From positions 1-64,000 of the forward strand of contig CAMNDM010000013.1 of the NCBI GenBank assembly GCA_946535435.1: a stretch of 64,000 bases of DNA, written 5' to 3'. Source of the DNA: Physcocola sp002396385. Its GTDB lineage: Bacteria > Bacteroidota > Bacteroidia > Bacteroidales > Paludibacteraceae. The notes below the pieces were generated by a model. It ran no database searches, was not told the origin of the DNA, and saw nothing but the letters and a program-made list of their open reading frames with translations. This document shows, one piece after another, positions 36,401-44,675 of the stretch (positions are counted from its first letter, which is position 1; each line of letters starts with the position of its first letter). A program made the translations under genes and the position numbers.

Positions 36401-38174
36401 ACTGAACATCTACCACTCTATTGTTGAATGTGCCGGAAATGCCGACATCTACCGCAACAACTTCCCTAAAAAGTCGCCATTCGTTGCCGAAGAGAAAGAC
36501 AACGCCTACAACCCACGCAAGTTCGGAGCGAACTTCAAGGGAGGCAGTTTCAACAAAATAAGCAGTGTTGACAACTGTATAACCCAAGTGCTGATACCAA
36601 GCAACAAGTTGTCGATTGTAGGTCAGGCAGGTGCGCCAAACGCCAAGTGCCTCTACGACCAACGCGGCATAAAGCGAAACATCATCGCCAGCACCTACGG
36701 TGCCTATGAGGAAGAATACAGCGTAGCCATCGACTACAGCAAGAAAGAGGAGTGTACAAACGGAGAAACCCACGCCTCCCTCACCTCAGCCGTGTCGGGT
36801 TTGACCGACTTCACCTACCAATGGGTCAACAACTACAGCGATATGCCAGACCAGAAAGGGCCAAACCTGAACAATGTGGGTTTGGGAACCTACTGGCTCG
36901 ATATAAAAGGAAAAGACCGCCATGGAAAGGAAATAACCATCAGTTCTAACGAGATTCGAGTTTCTGACATCTGCGAGGTTCCAGGCGAATTCTTCGTAAA
37001 CGCGCATGATGGTAACGACAGTTTTGCCGGCACCACATGGAGCAAGGCATTCGCCACACTTGACCGTGCCCTTCAAATTGCCCGTGCATTCCGTGAAAAG
37101 AACGCCAACCGCGCTGTTACCATCAACCTGACAGCAGGCACTTACAAACCAAGCTCATCGTCGGGGTTCAAGGTAAAAGACCTTACCGATGTTATAATTC
37201 GCGGTGGTTTCCCAGAAAGTGCCTCCCGTGACGACAAGAGCGAGCCTAAGATGTTCCAACAGGGAGATGGCTACGAGACCGTGTTCAAGCCAAAAGACGT
37301 TAAAGGCCGGATATTCGATTTGGGGAACAAAGTCAAGAACCTCCGCATTGTAGGCATACACATGAAGGGATTGAAAAATCAGATATCTTCGGGTGGAGCG
37401 CTCAACATCAACGGAGCAGAAGTCAGCATAGACTCGTGCTGGATAACCGGATTTAATGACGCCAGTGTCACTCAAGACGGCAACAACAGCTGTATTGCCA
37501 TAGGTTCCACCTCGAAACTGAACATCTGCAATTCCTTCTTTGCAGGAAACCTCGGCAAACAGAGCGGTGTTATCGGCATAACCGGTAGCGGAAACAACAC
37601 AGAACTGAACGTTTACAACACCACTTTCCACGCCAACTGGAGTTCGAAGAGCGGAGGTGCTGTCCTCTACGTGAACAATGCGGCCAGCCCGGCCATTAAA
37701 TTCATGAATGTAACCTGTTTCAGCAACCGCACATCGAATTCAGAAATGAGCGCCTGCAGCAACATCCGTCTGATAGGTAAAGAGACCACTACCCTACAAA
37801 TGTACAACTGCAACATGTTCGGCACCTATATGGTAGAAAGCGGAAAACTTGAGCTATTCAACTCTCTGGTTGAGGCAACAGGAGAGAATGTGATACAAAA
37901 CAACAGTTTCGTATCGTATCCGCACCTTCAGAAGACCAACGACGATATGGATTTGTACAGCCACCGCAAGTTTGCGGACAGTTTCAAGTACACACTCACA
38001 TTCGATTGCGGATTCATTCCTGTTCTGGAGATCAAGAAAGACGGACACGAAGACCTCTGCAAGAAAGTTCCTACGCTTGAAAAAGTGGGAGATTTCGACT
38101 TGAGCAACGACCAATGCGGAAAGCCGCGAGGTGCAGAAAGCTGTATGGGAGCAACCCAATACAACGAAGAATAA
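33492..38174 (+). CDS. Large secreted protein with two right-handed beta-helix domains
   Basis: 1560 residues. A long signal peptide (MIKRTKGISIAKILKGFATA, cleavage near LSAQ at 34-35) is followed by about 350 residues I cannot assign. Ig-like domains come next (about 390-480 CQWYFSKTKNGTYEP; 490-560 YQWYIGPTNG). Two pectate-lyase-type beta-helix regions follow, about 675-1060 (opening FYVKKTGDDYRDGTTWKNAF) and about 1160-1530 (opening FVNAHDGNDSFAGTTWSKAF); the second is a diverged copy of the first, and a further Ig-like domain separates them. Each begins with the D-G-T/S-W-x-x-A-F-A-T motif typical of extracellular parallel beta-helix proteins. No type A or type B sorting domain is seen at the end (GAESCMGATQYNEE), so the export route is unclear. 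Function unknown, probably polysaccharide binding. Confidence 0.88.
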   Translation: MIKRTKGISIAKILKGFATAASILMVLATEPLSAQNYYGLFPSKEVGDGFRKMKTKDETNVIHWKADETVTTKTSISLRNSDSELSPYNQSIPELSNLVPIACVTPNREFKLSKPTSFRDMGLSLCDTINKLNIWLTFKPSGAPDTLFVGVRPSYRHMFTFPRPKIIYHSEKIDNNGKFTKGAAISFEAEPPLGVNSDLLQWEWYVDGEHMTGRNDRWFETYSRTKWLNGKHTIKCRYKKKNGHRFSDFGEIDIWQLSTSEKGIRAVPYWGADCTDEENLDSTNFCYNKESRWGSFVLHPLEDYVHFYMEFLNEDIQTSTITNTAKVKNFELLEASPADLDYRFFFLPTNCKGHAREPYSPVTIYFRLQGTNINYSLIPYIKPTVKITPDSVEICENSFESASESSVFTASASGFPNNNYKCQWYFSKTKNGTYEPVQRGENATYIPDHTGYYKVVATDGVFSATSEPVKVKQRLSDCLSAEIYTKDKRDYTCANGTLELNASLTNSVYTYQWYIGPTNGKNLRAIVGATGPIFYGSANKADESYFVEVKYGSRHVISNPFHIRQLAKLQAGTSKLVTEASPTQVCQDYNTTLKTRISSKRKDTLPVIYRFYRASYNNPILLGEIESKDENVYLSTPVNSNGSKYYVVAVGCDQQLRTKENVTVNLRNDESCGRGHFYVKKTGDDYRDGTTWKNAFATMEKAIKTIKSLRNSPLYANTPMAIHIAAGVYQPYEEGGFDLPDNVTLYGGYDELPTDRSISGTHRNPISPANPNGFATTFRSDSSSQRIIKLEDKANIKIVGIHFDGEKYATSLDGRAIYSDNTILTIDSCWFTNFRISQATRGPLAAVCVLHTDKCKRMDIKPEINVLHCSFSKNAGYEWGACLNIMTDAEVNIKNSTFNHNTNRDKGGTALLTYNASPNVTIMNSTFYSNQIVGEGGSYGSSVIRMAGGEPVCNIYSSTICDHFYKENGKLNIYHSIVECAGNADIYRNNFPKKSPFVAEEKDNAYNPRKFGANFKGGSFNKISSVDNCITQVLIPSNKLSIVGQAGAPNAKCLYDQRGIKRNIIASTYGAYEEEYSVAIDYSKKEECTNGETHASLTSAVSGLTDFTYQWVNNYSDMPDQKGPNLNNVGLGTYWLDIKGKDRHGKEITISSNEIRVSDICEVPGEFFVNAHDGNDSFAGTTWSKAFATLDRALQIARAFREKNANRAVTINLTAGTYKPSSSSGFKVKDLTDVIIRGGFPESASRDDKSEPKMFQQGDGYETVFKPKDVKGRIFDLGNKVKNLRIVGIHMKGLKNQISSGGALNINGAEVSIDSCWITGFNDASVTQDGNNSCIAIGSTSKLNICNSFFAGNLGKQSGVIGITGSGNNTELNVYNTTFHANWSSKSGGAVLYVNNAASPAIKFMNVTCFSNRTSNSEMSACSNIRLIGKETTTLQMYNCNMFGTYMVESGKLELFNSLVEATGENVIQNNSFVSYPHLQKTNDDMDLYSHRKFADSFKYTLTFDCGFIPVLEIKKDGHEDLCKKVPTLEKVGDFDLSNDQCGKPRGAESCMGATQYNEE

Positions 38175-38190
38175 GGGAATAACTCATAAA

Positions 38191-38224
38191 CGAAAAAGGA
38201 GCGCAAAAGCGCTCCTTTTTCGTT
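38191..38224. terminator. Bidirectional terminator between convergent genes
   Basis: A perfect 15-bp stem (ACGAAAAAGGAGCGC with its complement) with an AAAA loop has A-rich left and T-rich right ends. It serves both the beta-helix gene and the convergent VWA gene. Confidence 0.95.
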
Positions 38225-38244
38225 TATCTTTATTCAAGATTTCG

Positions 38245-39420
38245 CTACATTATAAAACAAATTCTCCCTAAAAGCGAGAGTTCGTCCTTTACATGGTTAT
38301 AGTTGTCTTCAGTGTCGATAATCCACAACAGTTTCGAACGTGGAGGCAAGTTCTCACTAGGGACCCCCGCATAACCATCGGTAAAGATGATTAGCGCATC
38401 GTAATTTCGGTGTTTATGGTAATAATCGACGACTATTTGAAAATCAGTACCACCATTGCCAAGACGATTGAATTCTTTTAGCTTCTCGCTAGCCTTGTTG
38501 AGCGGGAGGACCTCCTTCTTTATTTCGCAGTCGAACTGTATGACGTCGGTGCTTTCAACGCCATATCTGAAGAAGTGTGTAATAATACGGAAGAATTTTG
38601 CAAACGCCCTGTTTTCGACCGAGCCGCTGACGTCTACCGCCACCAACAAGCGCGACTCCATATCGTGTTTGCTGCCCATCGCTTTGTAGCCCAACCTGCG
38701 GTTAAGGCGCATACGTGTAAACACACGCTCAGACGACACAACGCTAGTCGAGAATGCCCTTAGTATCTTTCTATAATCAATGCGGCCCTGTTGGGCAACC
38801 ATAATGGCTTCTTGAGTGTCGTGCGGAATCGAACCCCAGTTGGTTATCTGCTCAATGCGCTCCTTAATTTCCTGCTGCATTTCCTCGTCCTCTTCCCAAA
38901 GTTCCGCCTCTTCCATGCCTTCAAGAATGAGTTGCTCGATAGGAGTAAGCTCCCTTACGTTCACGTTCCCATCGTCTAGCCCTACCTTGATGATGCCACT
39001 TATATTCTTCATGGCGTCTTTAACCTGATCCATCAATTTGTAGGCATACCACTCAAAATGTTTTTTTACGGGCAGACCGAAATCATTCGGATGGTAGAGC
39101 CGGGCAAATTTCAGCGTATAGACCGGAGCAAGCACAAGGTCGCTGGCCGCCTTCAGCACATTGGCAGAGCAGCCGTAGGGTTGGCGCTCGTAAGGATGCT
39201 TTAAGCAGATGCGCAGCACCGTAGCCTTCAATTTTTCTTCCAAGGCAGGGTCTGACAAAAGGTTAATGAGTTCAGGGTTGAACTCAATCTTACGTTTTCC
39301 CACGCGCATATAGCACTTCATTGAACCGTTTTCCACCAGTGTGTGGGTGTAGTAGATAGAGGTAAGAGCGGGCTCGCGTAAGGACCATTGTTCCAGTATT
39401 TTCGAAATGCGCTGGCTCAT
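38245..39420 (-). CDS. VWA/DUF2201 protein, partner of the MoxR ATPase
   Basis: 391 residues, cytoplasmic. The carboxy half is a von Willebrand A-like fold with a MIDAS motif VDVSGSV and IIFTDGYAG. The amino half corresponds to the DUF2201 putative metallopeptidase region. Where family members usually have a zinc-binding HExxH, this protein has VLRICLKHPYERQPYG, so the motif is degenerate and catalysis is unlikely. VWA proteins paired with MoxR AAA+ ATPases form chaperone-like complexes that insert cofactors or remodel partners. The gene overlaps the MoxR gene by 4 bp (ATGA). Confidence 0.87.
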   Translation of the reverse strand: MSQRISKILEQWSLREPALTSIYYTHTLVENGSMKCYMRVGKRKIEFNPELINLLSDPALEEKLKATVLRICLKHPYERQPYGCSANVLKAASDLVLAPVYTLKFARLYHPNDFGLPVKKHFEWYAYKLMDQVKDAMKNISGIIKVGLDDGNVNVRELTPIEQLILEGMEEAELWEEDEEMQQEIKERIEQITNWGSIPHDTQEAIMVAQQGRIDYRKILRAFSTSVVSSERVFTRMRLNRRLGYKAMGSKHDMESRLLVAVDVSGSVENRAFAKFFRIITHFFRYGVESTDVIQFDCEIKKEVLPLNKASEKLKEFNRLGNGGTDFQIVVDYYHKHRNYDALIIFTDGYAGVPSENLPPRSKLLWIIDTEDNYNHVKDELSLLGRICFIM

Positions 39421-40487
39421 ATCGACTGCACGTACTTAATTAGATTCATGTAGTGGGTCATTAGTCTTTTGGTAATAAAAGCCACAAACTTAGGATGCTC
39501 GCCCGAAATGAGGGTCACGAAATAAGCAGCCCCCTCGTGGTTCTCGTTTTCCAGCAGGTCGTCGATAAACAAACCCAAGTTCTTAGCAGCATCTTTTGGT
39601 TTATCGACTTCCAAATGTCCGTTTTCAATGTACAGGCAAACACGGTCACACAATATAGAAAGTTCGTGCGGCTTATATTCTTTAACCAGGCGCTGGAATT
39701 TCTCATAATTCTCAAACAACTGTTTGGCAGATATAACCTCGTCTTTCGAAAGAGACAGGAAGAAAGCACCAGCCGCCTGCACGCCAACCACACCGGCAAT
39801 CATTTTACGTATAAACTCGTCGAGGTTAGCCTCATCCTTAATCAGGCTCGACACTTTAGTCCAACCGCGTCGGTCTGGAGTCTTATCCAAGCCGTTTGAC
39901 TCTATGTCGGTTTTCACACCCCCCTCCAAGAATTCGGGCTTACCCTGAATGAAGCGTACAATACGTTCGTCAATACCATTCGAGTCGGCCCAACTAATCC
40001 ATTCCTTTACCGAAGGTCGGAAATTGTAGATATTGAAACGGCTGACAAGAGCAGGGTCAAGGTCGGTCAGTTGGTATTCTTCGCCGTCGTTTACAGCCGA
40101 GATAATGCGGCTACCTTCAGGTAGCTGTCTGCCAGCCAACTTGCGGTTCAGCGCCAAGTCCATCACGGTCTGCAACAACTCTGGGCGGGCACGGTTCAAT
40201 TCGTCAAGGAAAAGGACGATAGGCTTGCCATCTTTAGGAAACCAATATGGTTGAAGAAAGACGGTCGACTCACCCTTCTCATCTTTTTCAGGAAGACCAA
40301 TCAGGTCGCCCGGATCAGCCATCTGACCTAAAAACAATGGCACCACCTTCATGCCTTGCGCTTCGAAGAACTTTGTTAGTATTTCGCTTTTCCCAATACC
40401 GTGTTTTCCACAAAGCAAGATGTTTTGATCTGCAGGGGTTTTCTTCAACACCCTCATCAATTCTTCTATATTGATAGATACTGCCAT
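39417..40487 (-). CDS. MoxR-family AAA+ ATPase
   Basis: 356 residues from the ATG at 40487 (MAVSINIEELMRVLKKTPAD); a start at 40571 would add 28 residues without family resemblance. Walker A is CGKHGIGKSEI, Walker B is PIVLFLDELNRARPEL, sensor 1 is around ISAVNDGEEYQL and an arginine-finger region is ALVSRFNIYNF. MoxR ATPases work with VWA partners, here the downstream gene, with which the reading frames overlap by 4 bp. A minus-strand -7 box TAGGTTTG lies at 40580-40573. Confidence 0.92.
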   Translation of the reverse strand: MAVSINIEELMRVLKKTPADQNILLCGKHGIGKSEILTKFFEAQGMKVVPLFLGQMADPGDLIGLPEKDEKGESTVFLQPYWFPKDGKPIVLFLDELNRARPELLQTVMDLALNRKLAGRQLPEGSRIISAVNDGEEYQLTDLDPALVSRFNIYNFRPSVKEWISWADSNGIDERIVRFIQGKPEFLEGGVKTDIESNGLDKTPDRRGWTKVSSLIKDEANLDEFIRKMIAGVVGVQAAGAFFLSLSKDEVISAKQLFENYEKFQRLVKEYKPHELSILCDRVCLYIENGHLEVDKPKDAAKNLGLFIDDLLENENHEGAAYFVTLISGEHPKFVAFITKRLMTHYMNLIKYVQSI

Positions 40488-40572
40488 TGTTTGTTTTATA
40501 AGTTTATGAATAATTACTAATTTAGGGAATATTTCAAGGCTACACTTTATTTTAAGGCCGATTTTACGCAAT

Positions 40573-40580
40573 CAAACCTA
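40573..40580 (-). promoter_or_regulatory. Candidate -7 box of the MoxR-VWA operon
   Basis: TAGGTTTG on the minus strand matches TAnnTTTG, giving a leader of about 75 nt before the MoxR start at 40487. Confidence 0.45.
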
Positions 40581-40629
40581 TGATTTAGTTAAAACTTCTT
40601 GAAATAGGACCCTCATTACTGGAAATAAA

Positions 40630-41199
40630 ATGCATTTTGAAGACGCAAGGTTAAAACTGTTGGAACAAATTGCCGACGAAGGGGTGCAGACCGAATTGTG
40701 GTTGGCCGTGATAAAACTCGAAATGTTTGTAGGCGAGGTCAACTTTTCGCTACAGTTAGAAGACTTACTTGCCGACAGCGCATTGGCTTATTGTTCCACA
40801 ACCGACAATACCATTACCCTAAGTGGCGAATACTTTGCCCAAACATCGCTACAGGCCCTACAGAGAATGATTGAGCAGACCCAAAGGAACGAGCTCCACC
40901 CTGCAAGTCACCTTTCCATTGGAAGTGTGCTTATTCACGAACTGTGTCATGCAGTTTGGAATACCATCTGCAAAAAAGGGATAGACCTTAAGAGCGAGGT
41001 GGAAGTCATTGCAAAAGAATGGGAGCAGTGGATGAGCAATAATAGCAAGGACGCACACAAAACGTACGCGTCAACATCGCCAGAGGAATTTTGGGCAGAA
41101 ATGCTGATGCAGGCAGTCGATGGTGACACCGAACACTGCCCGGATATGGATTTCGCAAAACGCGTGCTGGACTTGGCTATTAAGTACCACCAACATTAA
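40630..41199 (+). CDS. Small HExxH zinc metallopeptidase-like protein
   Basis: 189 residues, no signal peptide. The zincin motif is His103-Glu-Leu-Cys-His107 (GSVLIHELCHAVWN), and Glu157 in SPEEFWAEMLMQ is a good third zinc ligand. The arrangement is that of small gluzincins such as ImmA/IrrE relatives, but I cannot name the family. The gene is divergent from the MoxR-VWA operon (142 bp between starts) and lies 6 bp before the leucine-rich repeat gene, so it is probably cotranscribed with that gene. It could supply the peptidase activity that the neighbouring DUF2201 protein seems to lack; that is speculation. Confidence 0.8.
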   Translation: MHFEDARLKLLEQIADEGVQTELWLAVIKLEMFVGEVNFSLQLEDLLADSALAYCSTTDNTITLSGEYFAQTSLQALQRMIEQTQRNELHPASHLSIGSVLIHELCHAVWNTICKKGIDLKSEVEVIAKEWEQWMSNNSKDAHKTYASTSPEEFWAEMLMQAVDGDTEHCPDMDFAKRVLDLAIKYHQH

Positions 41200-41205
41200 A
41201 ACACC

Positions 41206-42678
41206 ATGTTAAGAACTTTATTCAAGTCGTTATACGCCAGTTTAAAAGGGACTAAGACCCATTCTGATTTTCAGATGTTCTATACAACGTCAAACTCGAC
41301 GTGCAAGGTTATTGGCAACACCTTGAACGAAAACACAACAGCAATACCAGCGTCAGAACAAACGGAGTACATTAAGCAGGTAATTCTTCCAGCAAAAGGA
41401 GGTACCATTCACAGCGAAGGCGAACCTTACGAAGTTACCATTCCTGAAAAGGTGGAATTTGAAGGTATTACATATACCGTAACCGAGATAGGACTGAAAG
41501 CTTTCGAAAATTGTTCTAACCTATCGAGAATCAGTATTCCAGAAACGGTCGTCAGCATCGGCTCCAACGCTTTTCGCAACTGCACAAACCTCACCGCCGT
41601 TAATATTCCAAAGTCAGTTACCAGCATAAAAAAGAATACATTCTATGGTTGTAGTTCATTAAGCAGTATTGATATTCCCGACACCATTACCTATATTGGT
41701 GAATGTGCTTTTTTTAATTGCAATAATCTGACAGGACTTACCCTACCCCCGAAACTCCAATCGTTGGGCAGTTATGCGTTCAGAGGCTGTTCATCCATAA
41801 AGAGTCTATCACTGCCATCGGGCATAACCTCATTAGGGACCAAGACTTTTGCCGATTGTACTTCTTTAACGGACATTCAGTTGCCCGACAGTCTGACAGC
41901 GGTTGGCGAAAACGTCTTCGAGAGTTGCAGAAGTCTGACAGAAATAACTCTACCCGCAAGACTCACCTCAATAGGCAACTATGCATTCTGGGGTTGCATA
42001 GGCATGAAAAGTATTTCAATACCGAATACAGTCACCAGCATTGGCGACTCCGCATTTTCCGGTTGTAAGTCCCTATCTGCAATAAACCTTCCAAACAGCC
42101 TGATGGAAATGGGAAATAATGTTTTCACTGGTTGTAAGCAATTAAGCCTTGACAATGGTTTATTACTATATGCCAATGACAAAAAATGTTACGGCTATGT
42201 GGGCGATTACAAAAACATAACCGAAATAACAATACCAGAAGGAGTGACTTACATAAACGAAAATGCCTTTAAGGGTTGCACTAATTTGGAACGCGTTTAC
42301 CTTCCGAACTCACTTACAGCAATTGGAAGCGGAGCTTTCTCTATGTGCCATAAGCTGACCGACATTAAGTTGCCAGACTCTTTTATGGGCTTCAATCCCC
42401 AAAAAAGTCCTTTTGCAGTGAAATATGAACGCATAAAGGAACTGAACAAGTTTGCCGTAAAGGGATTTCTCGGCAAATTGAAGAAAGAACCTGGCTGCAA
42501 ATACCTGAAGCAGACGAGGTGTGGGCACGCTTGTTGCGAAATTTCGCTGGTTTTCCAAAAGACCACCCTATGGAAAGGGCTGTACAAAATCTCAGACTTA
42601 GCTGACAAAGTTGAAGAAATAAAAGCCGTCGCCGCCAATTACGAGCAACTTTATGCCGATACAACAAAACCGGAATAG
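41206..42678 (+). CDS. Leucine-rich repeat (BspA-type, LRR_5) protein without signal peptide
   Basis: 490 residues. About 10 LRR_5 repeats (consensus IGxxAFxxCxxLxxIxIPxxVxx) span about 75-390, for example VVSIGSNAFRNCTNLTAVNI. BspA-type proteins are usually secreted adhesins, but this one starts MLRTLFKSLYASLKGTKTHS and has neither a signal peptide nor a T9SS tail, so it may be cytoplasmic. The last 90 residues are a non-repeat, Cys-containing region (KQTRCGHACCEISLVFQKTT). It starts 6 bp after the zincin gene and is followed by a terminator at 42842. Confidence 0.87.
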   Translation: MLRTLFKSLYASLKGTKTHSDFQMFYTTSNSTCKVIGNTLNENTTAIPASEQTEYIKQVILPAKGGTIHSEGEPYEVTIPEKVEFEGITYTVTEIGLKAFENCSNLSRISIPETVVSIGSNAFRNCTNLTAVNIPKSVTSIKKNTFYGCSSLSSIDIPDTITYIGECAFFNCNNLTGLTLPPKLQSLGSYAFRGCSSIKSLSLPSGITSLGTKTFADCTSLTDIQLPDSLTAVGENVFESCRSLTEITLPARLTSIGNYAFWGCIGMKSISIPNTVTSIGDSAFSGCKSLSAINLPNSLMEMGNNVFTGCKQLSLDNGLLLYANDKKCYGYVGDYKNITEITIPEGVTYINENAFKGCTNLERVYLPNSLTAIGSGAFSMCHKLTDIKLPDSFMGFNPQKSPFAVKYERIKELNKFAVKGFLGKLKKEPGCKYLKQTRCGHACCEISLVFQKTTLWKGLYKISDLADKVEEIKAVAANYEQLYADTTKPE

Positions 42679-43104
42679 AGCTATTTCCGTCCGGAAATTT
42701 CATACCTATAGGTCAAAAGAACAGGCTAAGATAATACGCATAAGGACAACAGGTCAAGAAGAATCTCAATGTTCACAGCGGCATGTCGGAAGAGAACAGC
42801 AAGCGGCTCATAAATGTTTTTTTCTTGGCATAGGGAAGATTAAAAAGCAAGAAGGGAGGCTGCGACCTCCCATTGCTTTTTAGTCTTCGCAATCCTATTC
42901 CTCGCAGAGTTGCTCCCCAGCAGAGCCCTGTTACGCTTCGGATTGTCTTGCGAAGATAGAATGTCCGTCAAAATAATCAAATAGAGAAATGAAAAAACAG
43001 CCTGCATTTTGACCTATACGACAAAAAGGCAGACTACAAAGAAGTAATCTGCCTATTACCAAGCCTAGCCGTTACGCAAGAGGCTTATTTTCGTTGAGAT
43101 GCGG
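42679..43104. other. Intergenic region after the leucine-rich repeat gene
   Basis: About 425 bp without a supported gene. It holds the terminator at 42842-42881 and an ACCTATAGGTCAAAA motif near 42702 that recurs near 45107; a weaker relative lies near 43011. Confidence 0.5.
42842..42881 (+). terminator. Rho-independent terminator after the leucine-rich repeat gene
   Basis: A 9-bp outer stem (AAAAAGCAA with TTGCTTTTT) and a 6-bp inner stem (GGGAGG with CCTCCC) end in a T-run; the A-rich left arm makes it usable in both directions. Confidence 0.8.
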
Positions 43105-43986
43105 TTATTTCTTATATGCTTTAACACGAGGCACCAGATAGTAATGCTGCGAAGGAATTCCATATTTCAATTTAGGATATATAGCACCATTACCATCGTT
43201 CGGAACAATACGGATGTTGTCTATAGCAAATTTTGTCTTTTGGGAATTTTTAGGGCCATCATACGGAGTGAATATGATTGAGAACCCACCAAAATAATCA
43301 TACAAATCGTCATCGTCGGTCAAACGACTTGAATACTTTTCCACATAAGGCAGATGGTTCACTGGGTCACCAAAAAATTGCTGATCTGCCTCGTCAGAAA
43401 AATTACCTTCAGAGAAATTATGTGCAGATGTAATATAGTTACCATTTGCAACACACCACATAAACTCGCTCATAGGTACCGTTACAGTCATCCAGCCGTC
43501 AGTGTTGAACTCAGAAGAAGAATCAAACTTCCAGCCCTCCACAACACCTTTATACCAATTAATAGCACTCATCTGAAGGAACGCGTTATATGAACGAATC
43601 TGATATGCTTCCTTCTCACCAGCACTTGTAAAACCAAGTGAAAGCGTCATACAATTAGTAGGGGAATCCTTCGGAACATTAACCTCGAACTTTACCACAT
43701 AATCCTTTGCAGAAGCAGGATTTGCCTTGACCAGTTCTTTGAACGGGCCAAAAACAGAGCGGACCTCATCGTAAACTGCGCCACCAGCTTCAGGCGAAAA
43801 AGAGATAGCTTCCCAATTCTCCGGATCATGTAAAACACCAAATTGGTTCCTTTTGCCCGTTACAGAATAGTTTTCTTCAAGGTTGTTCCATCCAATGCTA
43901 TCGGTTGCATTGTAAGAGCCATCTTTCCCTTTTTCAAAAGCGCCTGTGCTATAGGCCAAGTCAAGATTAGAATCGAAATCAATCAA
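43105..43986 (-). CDS. Glycan-binding surface protein-like, carboxy-terminal part of a gene broken by TGA
   Basis: The frame is open from a TTG at 43986 and gives 293 residues. The frame is continuous with the upstream fragment 43993-44442 and separated from it only by a TGA at 43995-43993 and two sense codons. The sequence starts IDFDSNLDLAYSTGAFEKGK and contains W-x-x-V-T-V-P-x-S-x-F (DGWMTVTVPMSEFMW) and FAIDNIRIVPND, features of the glycan-binding domain of SGBP-type proteins that assist carbohydrate uptake. It would not be exported alone, as it has no signal. With the upstream part it would form a secreted, IPT-like plus binding-domain protein of about 445 residues. Confidence 0.65.
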   Translation of the reverse strand: MIDFDSNLDLAYSTGAFEKGKDGSYNATDSIGWNNLEENYSVTGKRNQFGVLHDPENWEAISFSPEAGGAVYDEVRSVFGPFKELVKANPASAKDYVVKFEVNVPKDSPTNCMTLSLGFTSAGEKEAYQIRSYNAFLQMSAINWYKGVVEGWKFDSSSEFNTDGWMTVTVPMSEFMWCVANGNYITSAHNFSEGNFSDEADQQFFGDPVNHLPYVEKYSSRLTDDDDLYDYFGGFSIIFTPYDGPKNSQKTKFAIDNIRIVPNDGNGAIYPKLKYGIPSQHYYLVPRVKAYKK

Positions 43987-43992
43987 TAGATT

Positions 43993-44442
43993 TCATGTAT
44001 CACGGAATAAGAACGAACTTTTCGCCTCATCTCCTGTAGCAACATTTCTTATAACGATAGGAAAACTTTCACCAGTGCCTTCTGGAACCTTTACAGACAT
44101 AAGATTTTTATTTAACAGTGTAATATCACTGCCCTTTACAGTCTTTACAGAACCATCCTTCATTTGGAAGTCAACCTCTAAAGATTCACCTTCAAAGCCT
44201 TTACCTCTAAGTTGAAGCAAGCCGCCATCGGCAACAAATTCGTTGTAAGCCATATAAACAGCTAAAGAGGGTTCCTCTTCAGGATCTATCACAGAAGGAT
44301 CCTCCTCAAAATCCACCTCCAGCACTTGTTCAACATCGTACTTTACCACATTGCCGTCAACAGTTTTAACCCGCATATACGTCACAGCACTCGTGCTAAG
44401 CGCCAATAATGCAGCACTAATAGAAATTACGTATTTCTTCAT
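43993..44442 (-). CDS. Glycan-binding surface protein-like, amino-terminal part of a gene broken by TGA
   Basis: 149 residues and stop. A Sec signal peptide without lipobox (MKKYVISISAALLALSTSAV) is followed by the leader module VDGNVVKYDVEQVLEVDFEE and an IPT/Ig-like domain (about 60-149, LLQLRGKGFEGESLEVDFQM, then FPIVIRNVATGDEAKSSFLF). It stops at a TGA right after FLFRDT, where SGBP-like proteins continue; the codons after the TGA (NLLIDFDSN) carry on in frame into 43105-43986. CGA (Arg) to TGA is a single-base change. The gene may therefore be a recent pseudogene or contain a sequence error. Confidence 0.68.
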   Translation of the reverse strand: MKKYVISISAALLALSTSAVTYMRVKTVDGNVVKYDVEQVLEVDFEEDPSVIDPEEEPSLAVYMAYNEFVADGGLLQLRGKGFEGESLEVDFQMKDGSVKTVKGSDITLLNKNLMSVKVPEGTGESFPIVIRNVATGDEAKSSFLFRDT

Positions 44443-44499
44443 ATTATTAGATTTTAGTTACAAAAAAAGTCTGTAAATTTGCTGTGTCAGAAATGACAG

Positions 44500-44543
44500 A
44501 GAGACCATGCGGGGGGGGGGAATGCGCCACTTCCTTGGTCTCT
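44500..44543. repeat. Inverted repeat enclosing a G10 homopolymer
   Basis: AGAGACCA (44500-44507) and TGGTCTCT (44536-44543) are perfect inverted repeats. Between them lies a run of ten G at 44511-44520 (ten C in the transcript of the minus-strand gene). The run is in the 5' leader, 69-78 bp upstream of the start at 44442. Confidence 0.85.
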
Positions 44544-44667
44544 TTCTTTATATATGTGTGTTATTCTTTTTGATAAACTAGCCTCCTATGAGACAGAAGT
44601 TTCTCAAGATTTCCACCCGTCTATATGTTTCACTAGAATTGGTGTGACTCCAAAGATTGAATTGTAG

Positions 44668-44675
44668 CAAAGATA
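44668..44675 (-). promoter_or_regulatory. Candidate -7 box of the glycan-binding-like gene
   Basis: TATCTTTG on the minus strand matches TAnnTTTG. It predicts a long leader of about 220 nt that would include the G10/C10 tract and two hairpins. Confidence 0.45.

Noticed and set aside
8714..43995. Stop-codon reassignment or selenocysteine at the two in-frame TGA codons
   Set aside because: TGA ends several genes normally, including four-base ATGA overlaps, and no SECIS-like hairpin or selenocysteine gene is seen.
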